Source: Planctomycetota bacterium
Lineage (GTDB): Bacteria > Planctomycetota > B129-G9
Direction: 5' to 3'
DNA length: 5,040 nt
Assembly (NCBI GenBank): GCA_030622295.1
Contig: JAUXGI010000122.1
Span: 1 to 5,040 of the forward strand
Part shown: one piece after another, positions 1 through 5,040 of the stretch
How the letters are laid out: each line of letters opens with the position of its first letter
Position numbering within the stretch: position 1 is the first letter of the stretch
Translations under genes and position numbers: made by a program
The notes under the pieces: generated by a model
Told to the model about the DNA's origin: nothing
The model's input: the letters and a program-made list of their open reading frames with translations, nothing else
The model's database searches: none

Positions 1-211
1 GGGCCTTGTACTTGCGGTAAGCGATGGATACGCCGCCACCAGCATCATCTGGCCCGATGGCACGTTCAAACTCGAGAAACTGCATCCGGGCACGTACCGT
101 CTTCACATTCTGTCGGTGGACGGTATGTGCGTCAACGGCGCCGAATTCCGCTCCGTCAAGGAAGTCACCGTCGAGAAAGGGACGGACATCGAGGGCATCA
201 CCATTCCCTAG
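1..211 (+). CDS. 3' end of a gene ending in a carboxypeptidase-regulatory-like (Cna-B-like) domain; start outside window
   Basis: Reading the frame that begins at base 2 gives 69 sense codons and a TAG stop at 209-211. There is no in-window start that would make a sensible gene, so this is the C-terminus of a longer protein. The visible part has the pattern of a carboxypeptidase-regulatory-like or Cna-B-type beta-sandwich: a strand, then DGTFKLEKLHPGTYRL (the usual 'G-x-F-x-L-x-x-L-x-P-G-x-Y' turn), then a strand near HILSVDG, and a final KEVTVEKGTDIEGITIP strand ending the protein. Such domains are extracellular modules in surface, adhesin or TonB-linked proteins. The rest of the protein, and so its main function, cannot be seen. 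It converges with the minus-strand propeller gene across a 320-bp gap. A different-frame reading starting at 24 lacks any domain pattern and is not the gene. Confidence 0.8.
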   Translation, partial: GLVLAVSDGYAATSIIWPDGTFKLEKLHPGTYRLHILSVDGMCVNGAEFRSVKEVTVEKGTDIEGITIP

Positions 212-354
212 CCCCAATACACGGACTAAAATCCGTCCCCTACATTGTGTTTATGTGACATAGTGTTCCTTTGAGACGCTTGGCCACCGGGCCGCAACAG
301 CCTATGCGTCAACACCCGACATGCACCGACCAAAATCCTGGTGAGAAATGCGGC

Positions 355-395
355 CTAATTTCAAGTTTGGGGTCTGACCCTAAACTTGAAATTAG
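355..395. repeat. 41-bp near-perfect palindrome, REP-like
   Basis: Arms CTAATTTCAAGTTT (355-368) and AAACTTGAAATTAG (382-395) are exact 14-bp inverted repeats. The inner bases continue the symmetry around T375: GGG/CCC, T/A and C/G pair, with only 369/381 forming a G-T wobble. GG/CC at 352-353 and 397-398 extends it past one mismatch. Single-stranded, it would fold into a hairpin of about 19 bp. There is no T-tract directly after it on either strand, so it is not a typical intrinsic terminator, though it could slow or end transcription between the converging genes. From memory, the GGGTCAGACCCC core (minus strand) resembles REP elements found beside RAYT/Y1 transposase genes; no transposase is present in this window. 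The palindrome is certain; the REP identity is inference. Confidence 0.7.
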
Positions 396-424
396 CCCCA
401 ATGCCAAGACTTAAGCGACCTTAC

Positions 425-481
425 AAAAAAACAGCCTCCGGATTGCCGATGCCAGATTTTTTGCTTCGGCAAAATCAGAGG
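425..481 (-). terminator. Probable intrinsic terminator of the peptidase-propeller operon
   Basis: On the minus strand, about 50 bases after the propeller stop codon, CCTCTG (481-476) can pair with CGGAGG (440-435, one G-U) and TTGCCGA (472-466) pairs exactly with TCGGCAA (449-443). These form a two-part stem with a small internal loop and a 16-base apical loop. Three bases later comes a run of seven T (431-425). An alternative inner hairpin, read on the plus strand, is TTTTGC with a TTCG tetraloop and GCAAAA. The large loop and internal mismatch make this less than textbook, but its position and U-run fit a terminator. Confidence 0.5.
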
Positions 482-497
482 TTTCTCTAACCCCTTT

Positions 498-526
498 CCT
501 ACTCTCCTACTTCCTACTCCCCTACT
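498..526. repeat. Short CCTACT repeat run just after the propeller stop
   Basis: CCTACT occurs four times, starting at 498, 506, 513 and 521, giving a 7-8 bp period within a pyrimidine-rich stretch (about 482-531). On the transcript side it reads as AGTAGG repeats, beginning five bases after the TAA stop. Its role is unknown. It could be simple slippage or part of a larger dispersed repeat. Confidence 0.6.
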
Positions 527-531
527 TTCTT

Positions 532-2631
532 TTACGGTTTCGGCACCTCGAAGACCAGGTTGGCGGTGCTGGAGTTGCCGTTGACGTCGGAGACACGCAC
601 TACTATGGTGTGCTCTCCCGGCTCCAGGTTCTCCAGGATGATGGCCACATCCTCCCTGCTGCCGTCGAATATCTTGTCCGCCGGCATGCTGGACTTCCAC
701 TCCGCGCCGTCGATGGCGTATTCGATGCAGGCGACGTGTGTGGTCTCCTCGGTGGCCACGCCGGTTATACTGGTTATATTTTTGATTGTGCCGGCCTTCA
801 GGTCGGACAGCACGGGCGCGGTATCGTCGATGACGAACTCATCGGAGGTCATCTCGTGCTCCAGCGCGTCCCCGTCGGGATTGCCGGGCCGGTCGGAAGC
901 GACTATCTTTATCCGGTACCTGCCCGAGGGGAAGAGTTCCGGCCGGAGCATCCACGAGTTGACGGGTTCGGCCCCCTTGCGGTTGAGCAGTTTCCATCTC
1001 TTTTCGCGCTTCTCTTTGTAATAGACGTTGAACTCGAGGGCGTCGTTATTGGGGTCGGACGCCTCCCACCTGACCTGCAGGTTCTGCCCGCCGAGCACGC
1101 CGTTTGTGCCGGGCCTTCGCAGCACCGGCATTTCCTCCCCGTAGAAGTCGTTGCTCTCGGCGGGTCCGACCATGATGTTCCGTATCGAGGGCCGCAGATT
1201 GGCGACCATATAGGAGAGGGAGATTTCGTCCAGGACGGCCTTCTTGTCGGTCCAGATTACGCGGAACTGTATAAAGCGTCCCCTGGCGCTCTTTATATGA
1301 ATGGTTCCGTCGGAAGCGGCGCCGGACCATTCCGACCACGTGGAGTCCGGTGTTTCGGTGAAGCCGGTTCGCGTCTGGATAGTTATTTTCCCCGTTCCCT
1401 TGTGCTGGATTGTGCCCCACTTGCTGGTATTGCCCGCGTCAAAGACGCGAGAGGTGTATGTGCCTTCTTCGGCGGGTTTGGTGCCGACCTTGTAAACCAC
1501 GCCCGGGCCGCTGGTGCCTATCGCGGCGAGATCTCCCCTGAAGACCTCGAACGTCAGCGCCTGCGGCTCGTCAATCTGGAAGAAAGACATCTCCTTCGCC
1601 TTCATGTCGTATCTGTAGATGCGGTTCTCGCCGACCGTGGCGATGAACAGGCTGCTGCCGGCTCCGCGGATATTTGCAATCAGGTTTTCCGACTTAATCA
1701 AGGTTTCAATGTCGCCGTTCTTGTCCACCTTGAGTACCGCGCCGGCCGTGTAACCCGCGGTGGGATATTCCATCGTAACGTCTTCCCCATCCGCGCCGGC
1801 GCTCGAGGGGATTTCGCTGAAGTACTCGTACGACCCCGCGTCGGAAGCGTTGTTTACGACCAGGAATATCTCGCCCATGTACGCATGGATGGCGCGGACG
1901 TCGGTGCCGGGGAAATCGCGCACGACCGTCGGCCTGGGGTTTTGCTTCTCCATCTCTTCGGCGGAGAGTTTGAACAGTATCGCCCCTCGGGATGTTCCGA
2001 AGTAGAGCGTGCCGTCGTCTCCCAGCGCAAGCGAGAAGATGTGGTCCTCGTCGGAGTCGTAAAGCCTTTCGGACTTCTTGCCGTCTTCGGTTATGCGGTA
2101 GAGCCTGCCTGCGGGGCCGGTTGCGACATAGAGGGCGCCTTTGGGGCCGATGCAGATATCCCAGATGTACAGTTCCCGCAGGATGGCGTACTCCGATACC
2201 GTCCCCCCGGGAGAGATTTTGATGATGCGTCCGCTGGGGAGCAGTGCGGCGTAGATATTGTCCTTGGAGTCGACCGCCATGCAGGTGACGATGATGTCCG
2301 TGGCATACTTGTCATCCAGTTTGATGCGCTCCAGCGTGTCCGCCTTCAGCCTGTAGATGGCGGCGCCGGTTCCCGTGCCGAAGTAAACCACGCCCCTGCC
2401 GTCGACGGCGGATGACCAGAGCGTCAGCGAGTCGGCCTCTCCCGTCTCTATTTTCTTGAACTCGCTGTTGAGCCGCACCTGGCCCCTCGACGTCATGGAC
2501 AGGTTCTCCATCTTGCCGGATGCGAACTCCTGCGGGCCCTTCAGCGTCCAGATGTCGCTGCTGACGGCCGCAGCCTGACAGGCGAGGACTGCGGCAAGTA
2601 TCGGAACGGCGAATATCCGTACGACTCTCAT
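532..2631 (-). CDS. Exported seven-bladed beta-propeller protein with C-terminal Ig/FN3-like domains
   Basis: A 699-residue protein. Residues 1-22 form a signal peptide. VLAC at 15-18 is an acceptable lipobox, so it may be a lipoprotein anchored at Cys18; cleavage after the AAA at 20-22 is the alternative. Seven blade-like repeats follow at roughly 70-96, 114-140, 156-181, 197-223, 243-302, 317-342 and 355-382, each with a pattern like 'xVDxxGxxYxGTxxGxIYRL', close to NHL/SMP-30/PQQ-like propellers. Blade five carries an acidic insertion (about 261-296). Residues 392-475 (VFDAGNTSKWG, then TRTG and TWSEWS) look like a beta-sandwich often found after such propellers. About 480-600 is FN3/Ig-like (RWEASDPNNDALEFNVYY), and 603-699 is a second Ig-like domain (DDTAPVLSDL, EPGEHTIVVRVSDVNGN). 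No catalytic motif is visible; binding or scaffolding outside the cytoplasmic membrane is the likely role. The ATG follows the peptidase stop by 3 bp and has a strong SD. Exact family not recognised. Confidence 0.9.
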   Translation of the reverse strand: MRVVRIFAVPILAAVLACQAAAVSSDIWTLKGPQEFASGKMENLSMTSRGQVRLNSEFKKIETGEADSLTLWSSAVDGRGVVYFGTGTGAAIYRLKADTLERIKLDDKYATDIIVTCMAVDSKDNIYAALLPSGRIIKISPGGTVSEYAILRELYIWDICIGPKGALYVATGPAGRLYRITEDGKKSERLYDSDEDHIFSLALGDDGTLYFGTSRGAILFKLSAEEMEKQNPRPTVVRDFPGTDVRAIHAYMGEIFLVVNNASDAGSYEYFSEIPSSAGADGEDVTMEYPTAGYTAGAVLKVDKNGDIETLIKSENLIANIRGAGSSLFIATVGENRIYRYDMKAKEMSFFQIDEPQALTFEVFRGDLAAIGTSGPGVVYKVGTKPAEEGTYTSRVFDAGNTSKWGTIQHKGTGKITIQTRTGFTETPDSTWSEWSGAASDGTIHIKSARGRFIQFRVIWTDKKAVLDEISLSYMVANLRPSIRNIMVGPAESNDFYGEEMPVLRRPGTNGVLGGQNLQVRWEASDPNNDALEFNVYYKEKREKRWKLLNRKGAEPVNSWMLRPELFPSGRYRIKIVASDRPGNPDGDALEHEMTSDEFVIDDTAPVLSDLKAGTIKNITSITGVATEETTHVACIEYAIDGAEWKSSMPADKIFDGSREDVAIILENLEPGEHTIVVRVSDVNGNSSTANLVFEVPKP

Positions 2632-2634
2632 GGT

Positions 2635-4470
2635 TTATTTCTCCTTTCGTTTAATCCTCAGTTGGACGCGCCCTCCGCCTCCAACGACCCAATCGTACTC
2701 TTTGAAAAAGCGCTTCACGTCGGGCTTTACTTTCACGTCATCGCCGGCGACGGATTCAAGCTGCCTGATAATCGAGGGCGGGAGTTTCTTGAGGTCTCTG
2801 CCCTTGTAACGTATCCCCTCGGAATCATAATAGATGGTTGCGACGAAGGAGTGGGGCTTGAAGAGATCCCGCGCATTGTCCAGCATCTGCTGAACATCAT
2901 TGCCGCTCATGCTCAGTATGCTCCAGTATGCCTCATGGTTGGCCGTTGCGCCGCCTTCAACGTACAGGCTGAGGGAATCGCCTTTGATGTCATCGGGAAT
3001 TTTCACCTTCATCTCCTCCCACCACTCGCCTTTTTCATATCCTTTGAGTTTCAACTTCAGCGTTACTTCCTCGCCGGGCTTCACGTCTTTCGCGTCGGTT
3101 TTCACTTCTTCAATCATAGCCAGGCGAAACTCGCGCACGGCATCGACCGTGACGTCCACGCTCTCCAGCGATACCCGCTTGTGCGGGTTGTACATGATGC
3201 TGCCCAGAATCTTCATTGAGACTCCCGGGTCGTATATCCGGCCGTAATTCACGTACGAATCCCATGTGGTAATCTCGTCATAGTCCTTGAACTTTATCTT
3301 CGTGCGGACGAAGACGGTTGAATCGCCGGTGTTCGGCAGTGATGACGTTATCGCGCTGGCAATGCAGTAGCGCATTACGTTCGGAGTCATGTCCTCCAGG
3401 TCCAGCACTTCCATACTGAACGTCTCATACTTCGCCTTGCCGTCTTCACGGGTCTTCTTGACGGCCACCCTTACCGTCAGCGGGATCATGGGGACGAAGT
3501 CTTTCCTGTCGGTGACCACCCCGGACACCGCCGACCCCCGGTCCCGCGACAGCACGCCGACCTCCTTGAGGGGGCCGGCGAACTTGAATGAATCGTAGAG
3601 ACTTGTCATGACCGTGGTGACCGTGCCGGTCATCAGCGGCATGCGGCATTCGCCCGAACTCATCAAGTCGTGCCCGAACGCCAGCAAATCCCCGCTCTCC
3701 GGGTCATACATGGTGAGGGTGCCGTATAAGTAAATTTCAATGTCTCCACGGACAAGGGGCACGCCGATAGTGCAGCCGGGTTCTATCTTTGCTCCCTCGT
3801 CGGCCGCCGGCTTTCCCGAACCTCCCCCCTGTATGACTCTGAAGTTGCGCCCGCGGAATTCATCGGCGAACTTCCTGAATGTGCGCTCGTCCAGACCGGA
3901 AACGACCAGCGGCGTGGCCAGTCTTTTCAACCTGGTGCGGTATTCGGTGTGCGCATCCTTCGCCCCGTCTTCTTCCGCCGGGAGGGCCGACACCTTCATA
4001 TCGGAATAAGGCTTCTCCAGCGGCGTTTCCATGTCCTCAATCATGTGTTCGATGGGCGTAACCCCTGCGACCGGGTCCGTGCCGAAACTCCACCCCAGCG
4101 CGACTGCGCCGATAAGGTAGTCCTTGCCGTCCCTGGCCAGGTAGACCGGGCTGCCGCTCATGCCGCTCGATATGCCGCCTTTCGCCAGAATGTCGTCATC
4201 CTTCTCCCCGTTCTGGTTGTAGTCCGCGCCCGTATCCGTACACTTGACCAGAATGACGTGGCGCTTCGGGAAGAAGTTCCACAGGACACCGATTACTTCG
4301 ACATCGAATTTCTCGACCTTCGCGCCCTTGAAGACCGTCAGGCCGTAGCCCTTCATGCCGGGCTTGATGTCCTCCACCCTCATGATTTCGGGGCGTCTCG
4401 CCAACGAAGGCACGGCAAGCAACAGAAGGATTACAAGACCCGACAGCGCCGGCAGGCATAATCGTTTCAC
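2635..4470 (-). CDS. Exported SpoIVB/S55-family serine peptidase with permuted catalytic motifs
   Basis: I place the start at GTG 4470 (611 residues) because AAGGAG lies 7 bases upstream and a signal peptide follows at once (MKRLC, hydrophobic 7-21, likely cleavage after SLA24). The longer reading to 4677 translates tRNA-Tyr and is rejected. Residues 30-150 match the C-terminal half of SpoIVB: VEKFDVEVIG (52-61), KCTD with Asp79, GMSGSP with the presumed nucleophile Ser105, IGAVALG, and the AGVTPIEHM segment. Residues 242-290 hold the other half: GTLTMYDPESG, then LLAFGHD with His267, then MPLMTGTV. In SpoIVB the His half comes first. Residues 83-93 form an acidic, calcium-loop-like insertion. 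No PDZ domain is recognisable. Residues about 300-450 are beta-rich and unassigned; 452-500 may be a small beta-sandwich (DVKPGEEVTLKLKLKG); the C-terminus is basic. S55 peptidases act as regulated proteases; substrate here is unknown. It is likely periplasmic or secreted, and its gene is first of a coupled pair with the propeller gene. Confidence 0.9.
   Translation of the reverse strand: MKRLCLPALSGLVILLLLAVPSLARRPEIMRVEDIKPGMKGYGLTVFKGAKVEKFDVEVIGVLWNFFPKRHVILVKCTDTGADYNQNGEKDDDILAKGGISSGMSGSPVYLARDGKDYLIGAVALGWSFGTDPVAGVTPIEHMIEDMETPLEKPYSDMKVSALPAEEDGAKDAHTEYRTRLKRLATPLVVSGLDERTFRKFADEFRGRNFRVIQGGGSGKPAADEGAKIEPGCTIGVPLVRGDIEIYLYGTLTMYDPESGDLLAFGHDLMSSGECRMPLMTGTVTTVMTSLYDSFKFAGPLKEVGVLSRDRGSAVSGVVTDRKDFVPMIPLTVRVAVKKTREDGKAKYETFSMEVLDLEDMTPNVMRYCIASAITSSLPNTGDSTVFVRTKIKFKDYDEITTWDSYVNYGRIYDPGVSMKILGSIMYNPHKRVSLESVDVTVDAVREFRLAMIEEVKTDAKDVKPGEEVTLKLKLKGYEKGEWWEEMKVKIPDDIKGDSLSLYVEGGATANHEAYWSILSMSGNDVQQMLDNARDLFKPHSFVATIYYDSEGIRYKGRDLKKLPPSIIRQLESVAGDDVKVKPDVKRFFKEYDWVVGGGGRVQLRIKRKEK
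2641..2646 (-). promoter_or_regulatory. Ribosome binding site of the propeller gene, inside the peptidase gene
   Basis: AAGGAG lies 9 bases before the ATG at 2631 and falls within the last codons (Lys-Glu-Lys) of the upstream peptidase gene, whose TAA is at 2637-2635. Ribosomes ending the first gene stop almost on the next start, which favours translational coupling of the two proteins. Confidence 0.85.
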
Positions 4471-4477
4471 GGCGTGT

Positions 4478-4483
4478 CTCCTT
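4478..4483 (-). promoter_or_regulatory. Ribosome binding site that fixes the GTG start of the S55 peptidase
   Basis: AAGGAG with a 7-base spacer before GTG 4470. It decides the start: the reading frame stays open upstream into the tRNA-Tyr gene, but only this position has both an SD and a signal peptide right after it. Confidence 0.85.
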
Positions 4484-4580
4484 TGAGAAGAGTTACGCGG
4501 GAACATCTGCATCGGGAAATGAGACGCGGGAAAGGCCCGAGTCGCGGAGGAGATATCCATTGCACTGTATCCGACAAAAA

Positions 4581-4662
4581 TGGGGAGAGGAGGATTCGAA
4601 CCTCCGAAGGCATCGCCAGCAGATTTACAGTCTGCCCCCTTTGGCCGCTTGGGTATCTCCCC
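4581..4662 (-). tRNA. tRNA-Tyr (GTA anticodon)
   Basis: An 82-nt class II tRNA. The acceptor stem GGGGAGA/TCTCCCC is perfect; the D arm is CCC/GGG around AAGCGGCCAAA. The anticodon stem GCAGA/TCTGC has loop CTGTAAA with anticodon GTA (plus-strand 4626-4628). The long variable arm is GGC-GAT-GCC, and the T arm is GGAGG-TTCGAAT-CCTCC. The discriminator is A4581, followed directly by TTTTT, so CCA is not encoded and must be added by a nucleotidyltransferase. It lies 31 bp after tRNA-Thr and 110 bp before the peptidase start, on the same strand. The T5 run right after the tRNA could cause partial termination. Confidence 0.97.
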
Positions 4663-4693
4663 ACGTTCCGAATACAACGTTCGGCCGGAACAA
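4663..4693 (-). other. Hairpin-forming spacer between the two tRNAs
   Basis: The 31-bp spacer contains the exact inverted repeat GTTCCG (4665-4670) and CGGAAC (4686-4691). A competing inner one is CCGAA (4668-4672) and TTCGG (4680-4684). In a joint tRNA-Thr/tRNA-Tyr precursor either hairpin would separate the two tRNAs and could guide RNase cleavage. The pairing is visible in the sequence; the processing role is inferred. Confidence 0.5.
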
Positions 4694-4768
4694 TGGAGCT
4701 AGCGGTGAGATTCGAACTCACAACCCCCTCATTACAAATGAGGAGCTCTGCCGTTGAGCTACGCTAGC
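4694..4768 (-). tRNA. tRNA-Thr (TGT anticodon)
   Basis: A 75-nt tRNA including the 3' CCA. The acceptor stem GCTAGCG/CGCTAGC is perfect. The D arm is GCTC-AACGGCA-GAGC, the anticodon stem CCTCA/TGAGG has loop TTTGTAA with anticodon TGT (plus-strand 4734-4736), and the T arm is GTGAG-TTCGAAT-CTCAC. The discriminator is T (A4697 on the plus strand) followed by an encoded CCA (4696-4694). It is first in a Thr-Tyr pair, the same order as the start of the thrU-tyrU-glyT-thrT-tufB cluster known from E. coli, but here Gly, the second Thr and tuf are absent. Confidence 0.97.
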
Positions 4769-4795
4769 ACACAATTCCCGCCAGAATGGGGCGAC

Positions 4796-4823
4796 AGTAT
4801 ATCACGCGAAATCGGAATTTCCA
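4796..4823 (-). promoter_or_regulatory. Probable proximal sigma-70-type promoter of the tRNA operon
   Basis: A -10 box TATACT at 4801-4796 (5/6 to consensus) and a weak -35 TGGAAA at 4823-4818, 16 bp apart. Transcription would begin near 4788-4790, leaving a leader of about 20 bases before tRNA-Thr. The bases after the -10, GTCGCCCC, are GC-rich, as in the discriminators of stable-RNA promoters under stringent control. This assignment is by motif only. Confidence 0.5.
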
Positions 4824-4891
4824 CCCCTTTTCTTTGCCCTTTTCCCGCGGGGGTGCACTTCCCGTGGACGGTCACATCCACACCCGACCCC

Positions 4892-4920
4892 ATTATACAC
4901 TTATCCTGCGGAGATGTTTG
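4892..4920 (-). promoter_or_regulatory. Possible distal promoter of the tRNA operon
   Basis: A perfect TATAAT -10 at 4897-4892 has only a weak -35 match (CAAACA at 4920-4915) 17 bp upstream. Its transcript would have a leader of about 115-120 bases before tRNA-Thr, including a small hairpin (GTGGA 4864-4868 with TCCAC 4877-4881). On the plus strand, a TTGACC direct repeat (4918-4923 and 4925-4930) overlaps the -35. It may be a second promoter or the main one. Confidence 0.4.
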
Positions 4921-5024
4921 ACCCTTGACCGCCGCTCAACCACGGATTTCACGGCCACCCCTGGCGGCCCCTTTTCTGCCCGAGGCGGATTGCGAGGGAG
5001 ACAGGAGTTTACCCCGACGAAGGA

Positions 5025-5040
5025 GGGGCTGAGGAGCCCC
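5025..5040. terminator. Perfect hairpin cut by the window edge, possible terminator
   Basis: GGGGCT (5025-5030) and AGCCCC (5035-5040) pair exactly around a GAGG loop, and the purine-rich GACGAAGGA just before (5016-5024) could extend the stem into sequence beyond the window. It may be the terminator of a neighbouring gene to the right. The T-tract, if any, and the strand cannot be seen. The bases between the promoters and this hairpin (about 4931-5015) show no gene that I can support. Confidence 0.35.

Larger units (their letters stand above)
212..531. other. Convergent intergenic region
   Basis: This 320-bp gap lies between the 3' ends of two converging genes. It contains a short weak hairpin (ACGGA at 221-225, TCCGT at 232-236, no T-tract), a long palindrome at 355-395, a probable minus-strand terminator at 425-481 and a CCTACT repeat run at 498-526. 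Bases 241-350 show no coding pattern, promoter or repeat that I can support. No reading frame here looks like a gene. Confidence 0.75.

Noticed and set aside
221..236. Small hairpin ACGGA/TCCGT as a terminator for the left gene
   Set aside because: Only five base pairs and followed by CCCCT on the plus strand, with no T-tract. It may be part of a dispersed repeat but is not supportable as a terminator.
24..263. 79-residue plus-strand frame at the left end
   Set aside because: Different frame from the beta-sandwich reading that ends at 211; Ser/Arg/Pro-rich with no domain and no SD.
392..700. 102-residue minus-strand frame across the end of the propeller gene
   Set aside because: Out of frame with the propeller gene, runs through the terminator and has low-complexity composition.
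610..2415. 601-residue plus-strand open frame opposite the propeller gene
   Set aside because: It lies wholly antisense to a convincing exported propeller gene with SD and signal peptide. Its translation has no domain pattern, and long antisense frames are common opposite GC-rich genes.
4471..4677. 69-codon N-terminal extension of the peptidase
   Set aside because: It would translate through tRNA-Tyr, has no SD at its ATG, and would bury the signal peptide; GTG 4470 has a strong SD.
4474..4767. Plus-strand frames across the tRNA region (4474-4767 and 4560-4757)
   Set aside because: These are translations of the complement of the two tRNAs, including the familiar spurious 'GEIRTHNP' type peptide; such tRNA-antisense proteins are a known annotation artefact.
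4941..4955. CACGGATTTCACGG-like tandem motif
   Set aside because: Only two short partial copies (CACGG separated by ATTT); too little to call a repeat array here.
4895..5040. Minus-strand frame open from the right edge to a TAA near 4895
   Set aside because: Arg/Pro/Val-rich with no recognisable domain, no visible start, and it runs into the probable tRNA promoter; chance open frame in GC-rich DNA is the simpler reading.

Overview
The window looks like a chromosomal segment of a moderately GC-rich, uncultured Gram-negative-type bacterium. Secreted S55-type peptidases without sporulation genes, large propeller/Ig-like exported proteins and carboxypeptidase-regulatory-like domains are typical of lineages such as Planctomycetota, Hydrogenedentota, Acidobacteriota or deltaproteobacteria-like candidate phyla. 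The phylum cannot be fixed from this sequence. No phage, CRISPR or transposase gene is visible.

Layout, left to right. Positions 1-211 hold the 3' end of a plus-strand gene whose last 69 codons look like a carboxypeptidase-regulatory/Cna-B-like beta-sandwich. Positions 212-531 are a convergent intergenic region. It carries a 41-bp near-perfect palindrome resembling REP/RAYT-associated elements, a probable terminator for the minus-strand operon, and a short run of CCTACT repeats. Positions 532-2631 (minus) encode a 699-residue exported, possibly lipid-anchored, seven-bladed beta-propeller followed by C-terminal beta-sandwich domains. Positions 2635-4470 (minus) encode a 611-residue exported SpoIVB/S55-family serine peptidase. 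Positions 4581-4662 and 4694-4768 (minus) are tRNA-Tyr(GTA) and tRNA-Thr(TGT). Positions 4769-5040 hold the probable tRNA promoters and a hairpin cut by the window edge.

The minus strand reads as one unit: promoter(s), tRNA-Thr, tRNA-Tyr, peptidase, propeller, terminator. The two protein genes are 3 bp apart, and the Shine-Dalgarno of the second lies inside the last codons of the first, so their products are probably made together and may work together outside the cytoplasmic membrane.

The most interesting point is in the peptidase. The motifs matching SpoIVB are all present but in a permuted order: Asp79, then Ser105 (GMSGSP), then His267 (FGH), whereas SpoIVB runs His, Asp, Ser. An acidic, calcium-loop-like insertion sits between the presumed catalytic Asp and Ser. 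I recognise no PDZ domain. A non-sporulation S55 peptidase co-encoded with a seven-bladed propeller is the best candidate here for an undescribed system; the functional link is inference.
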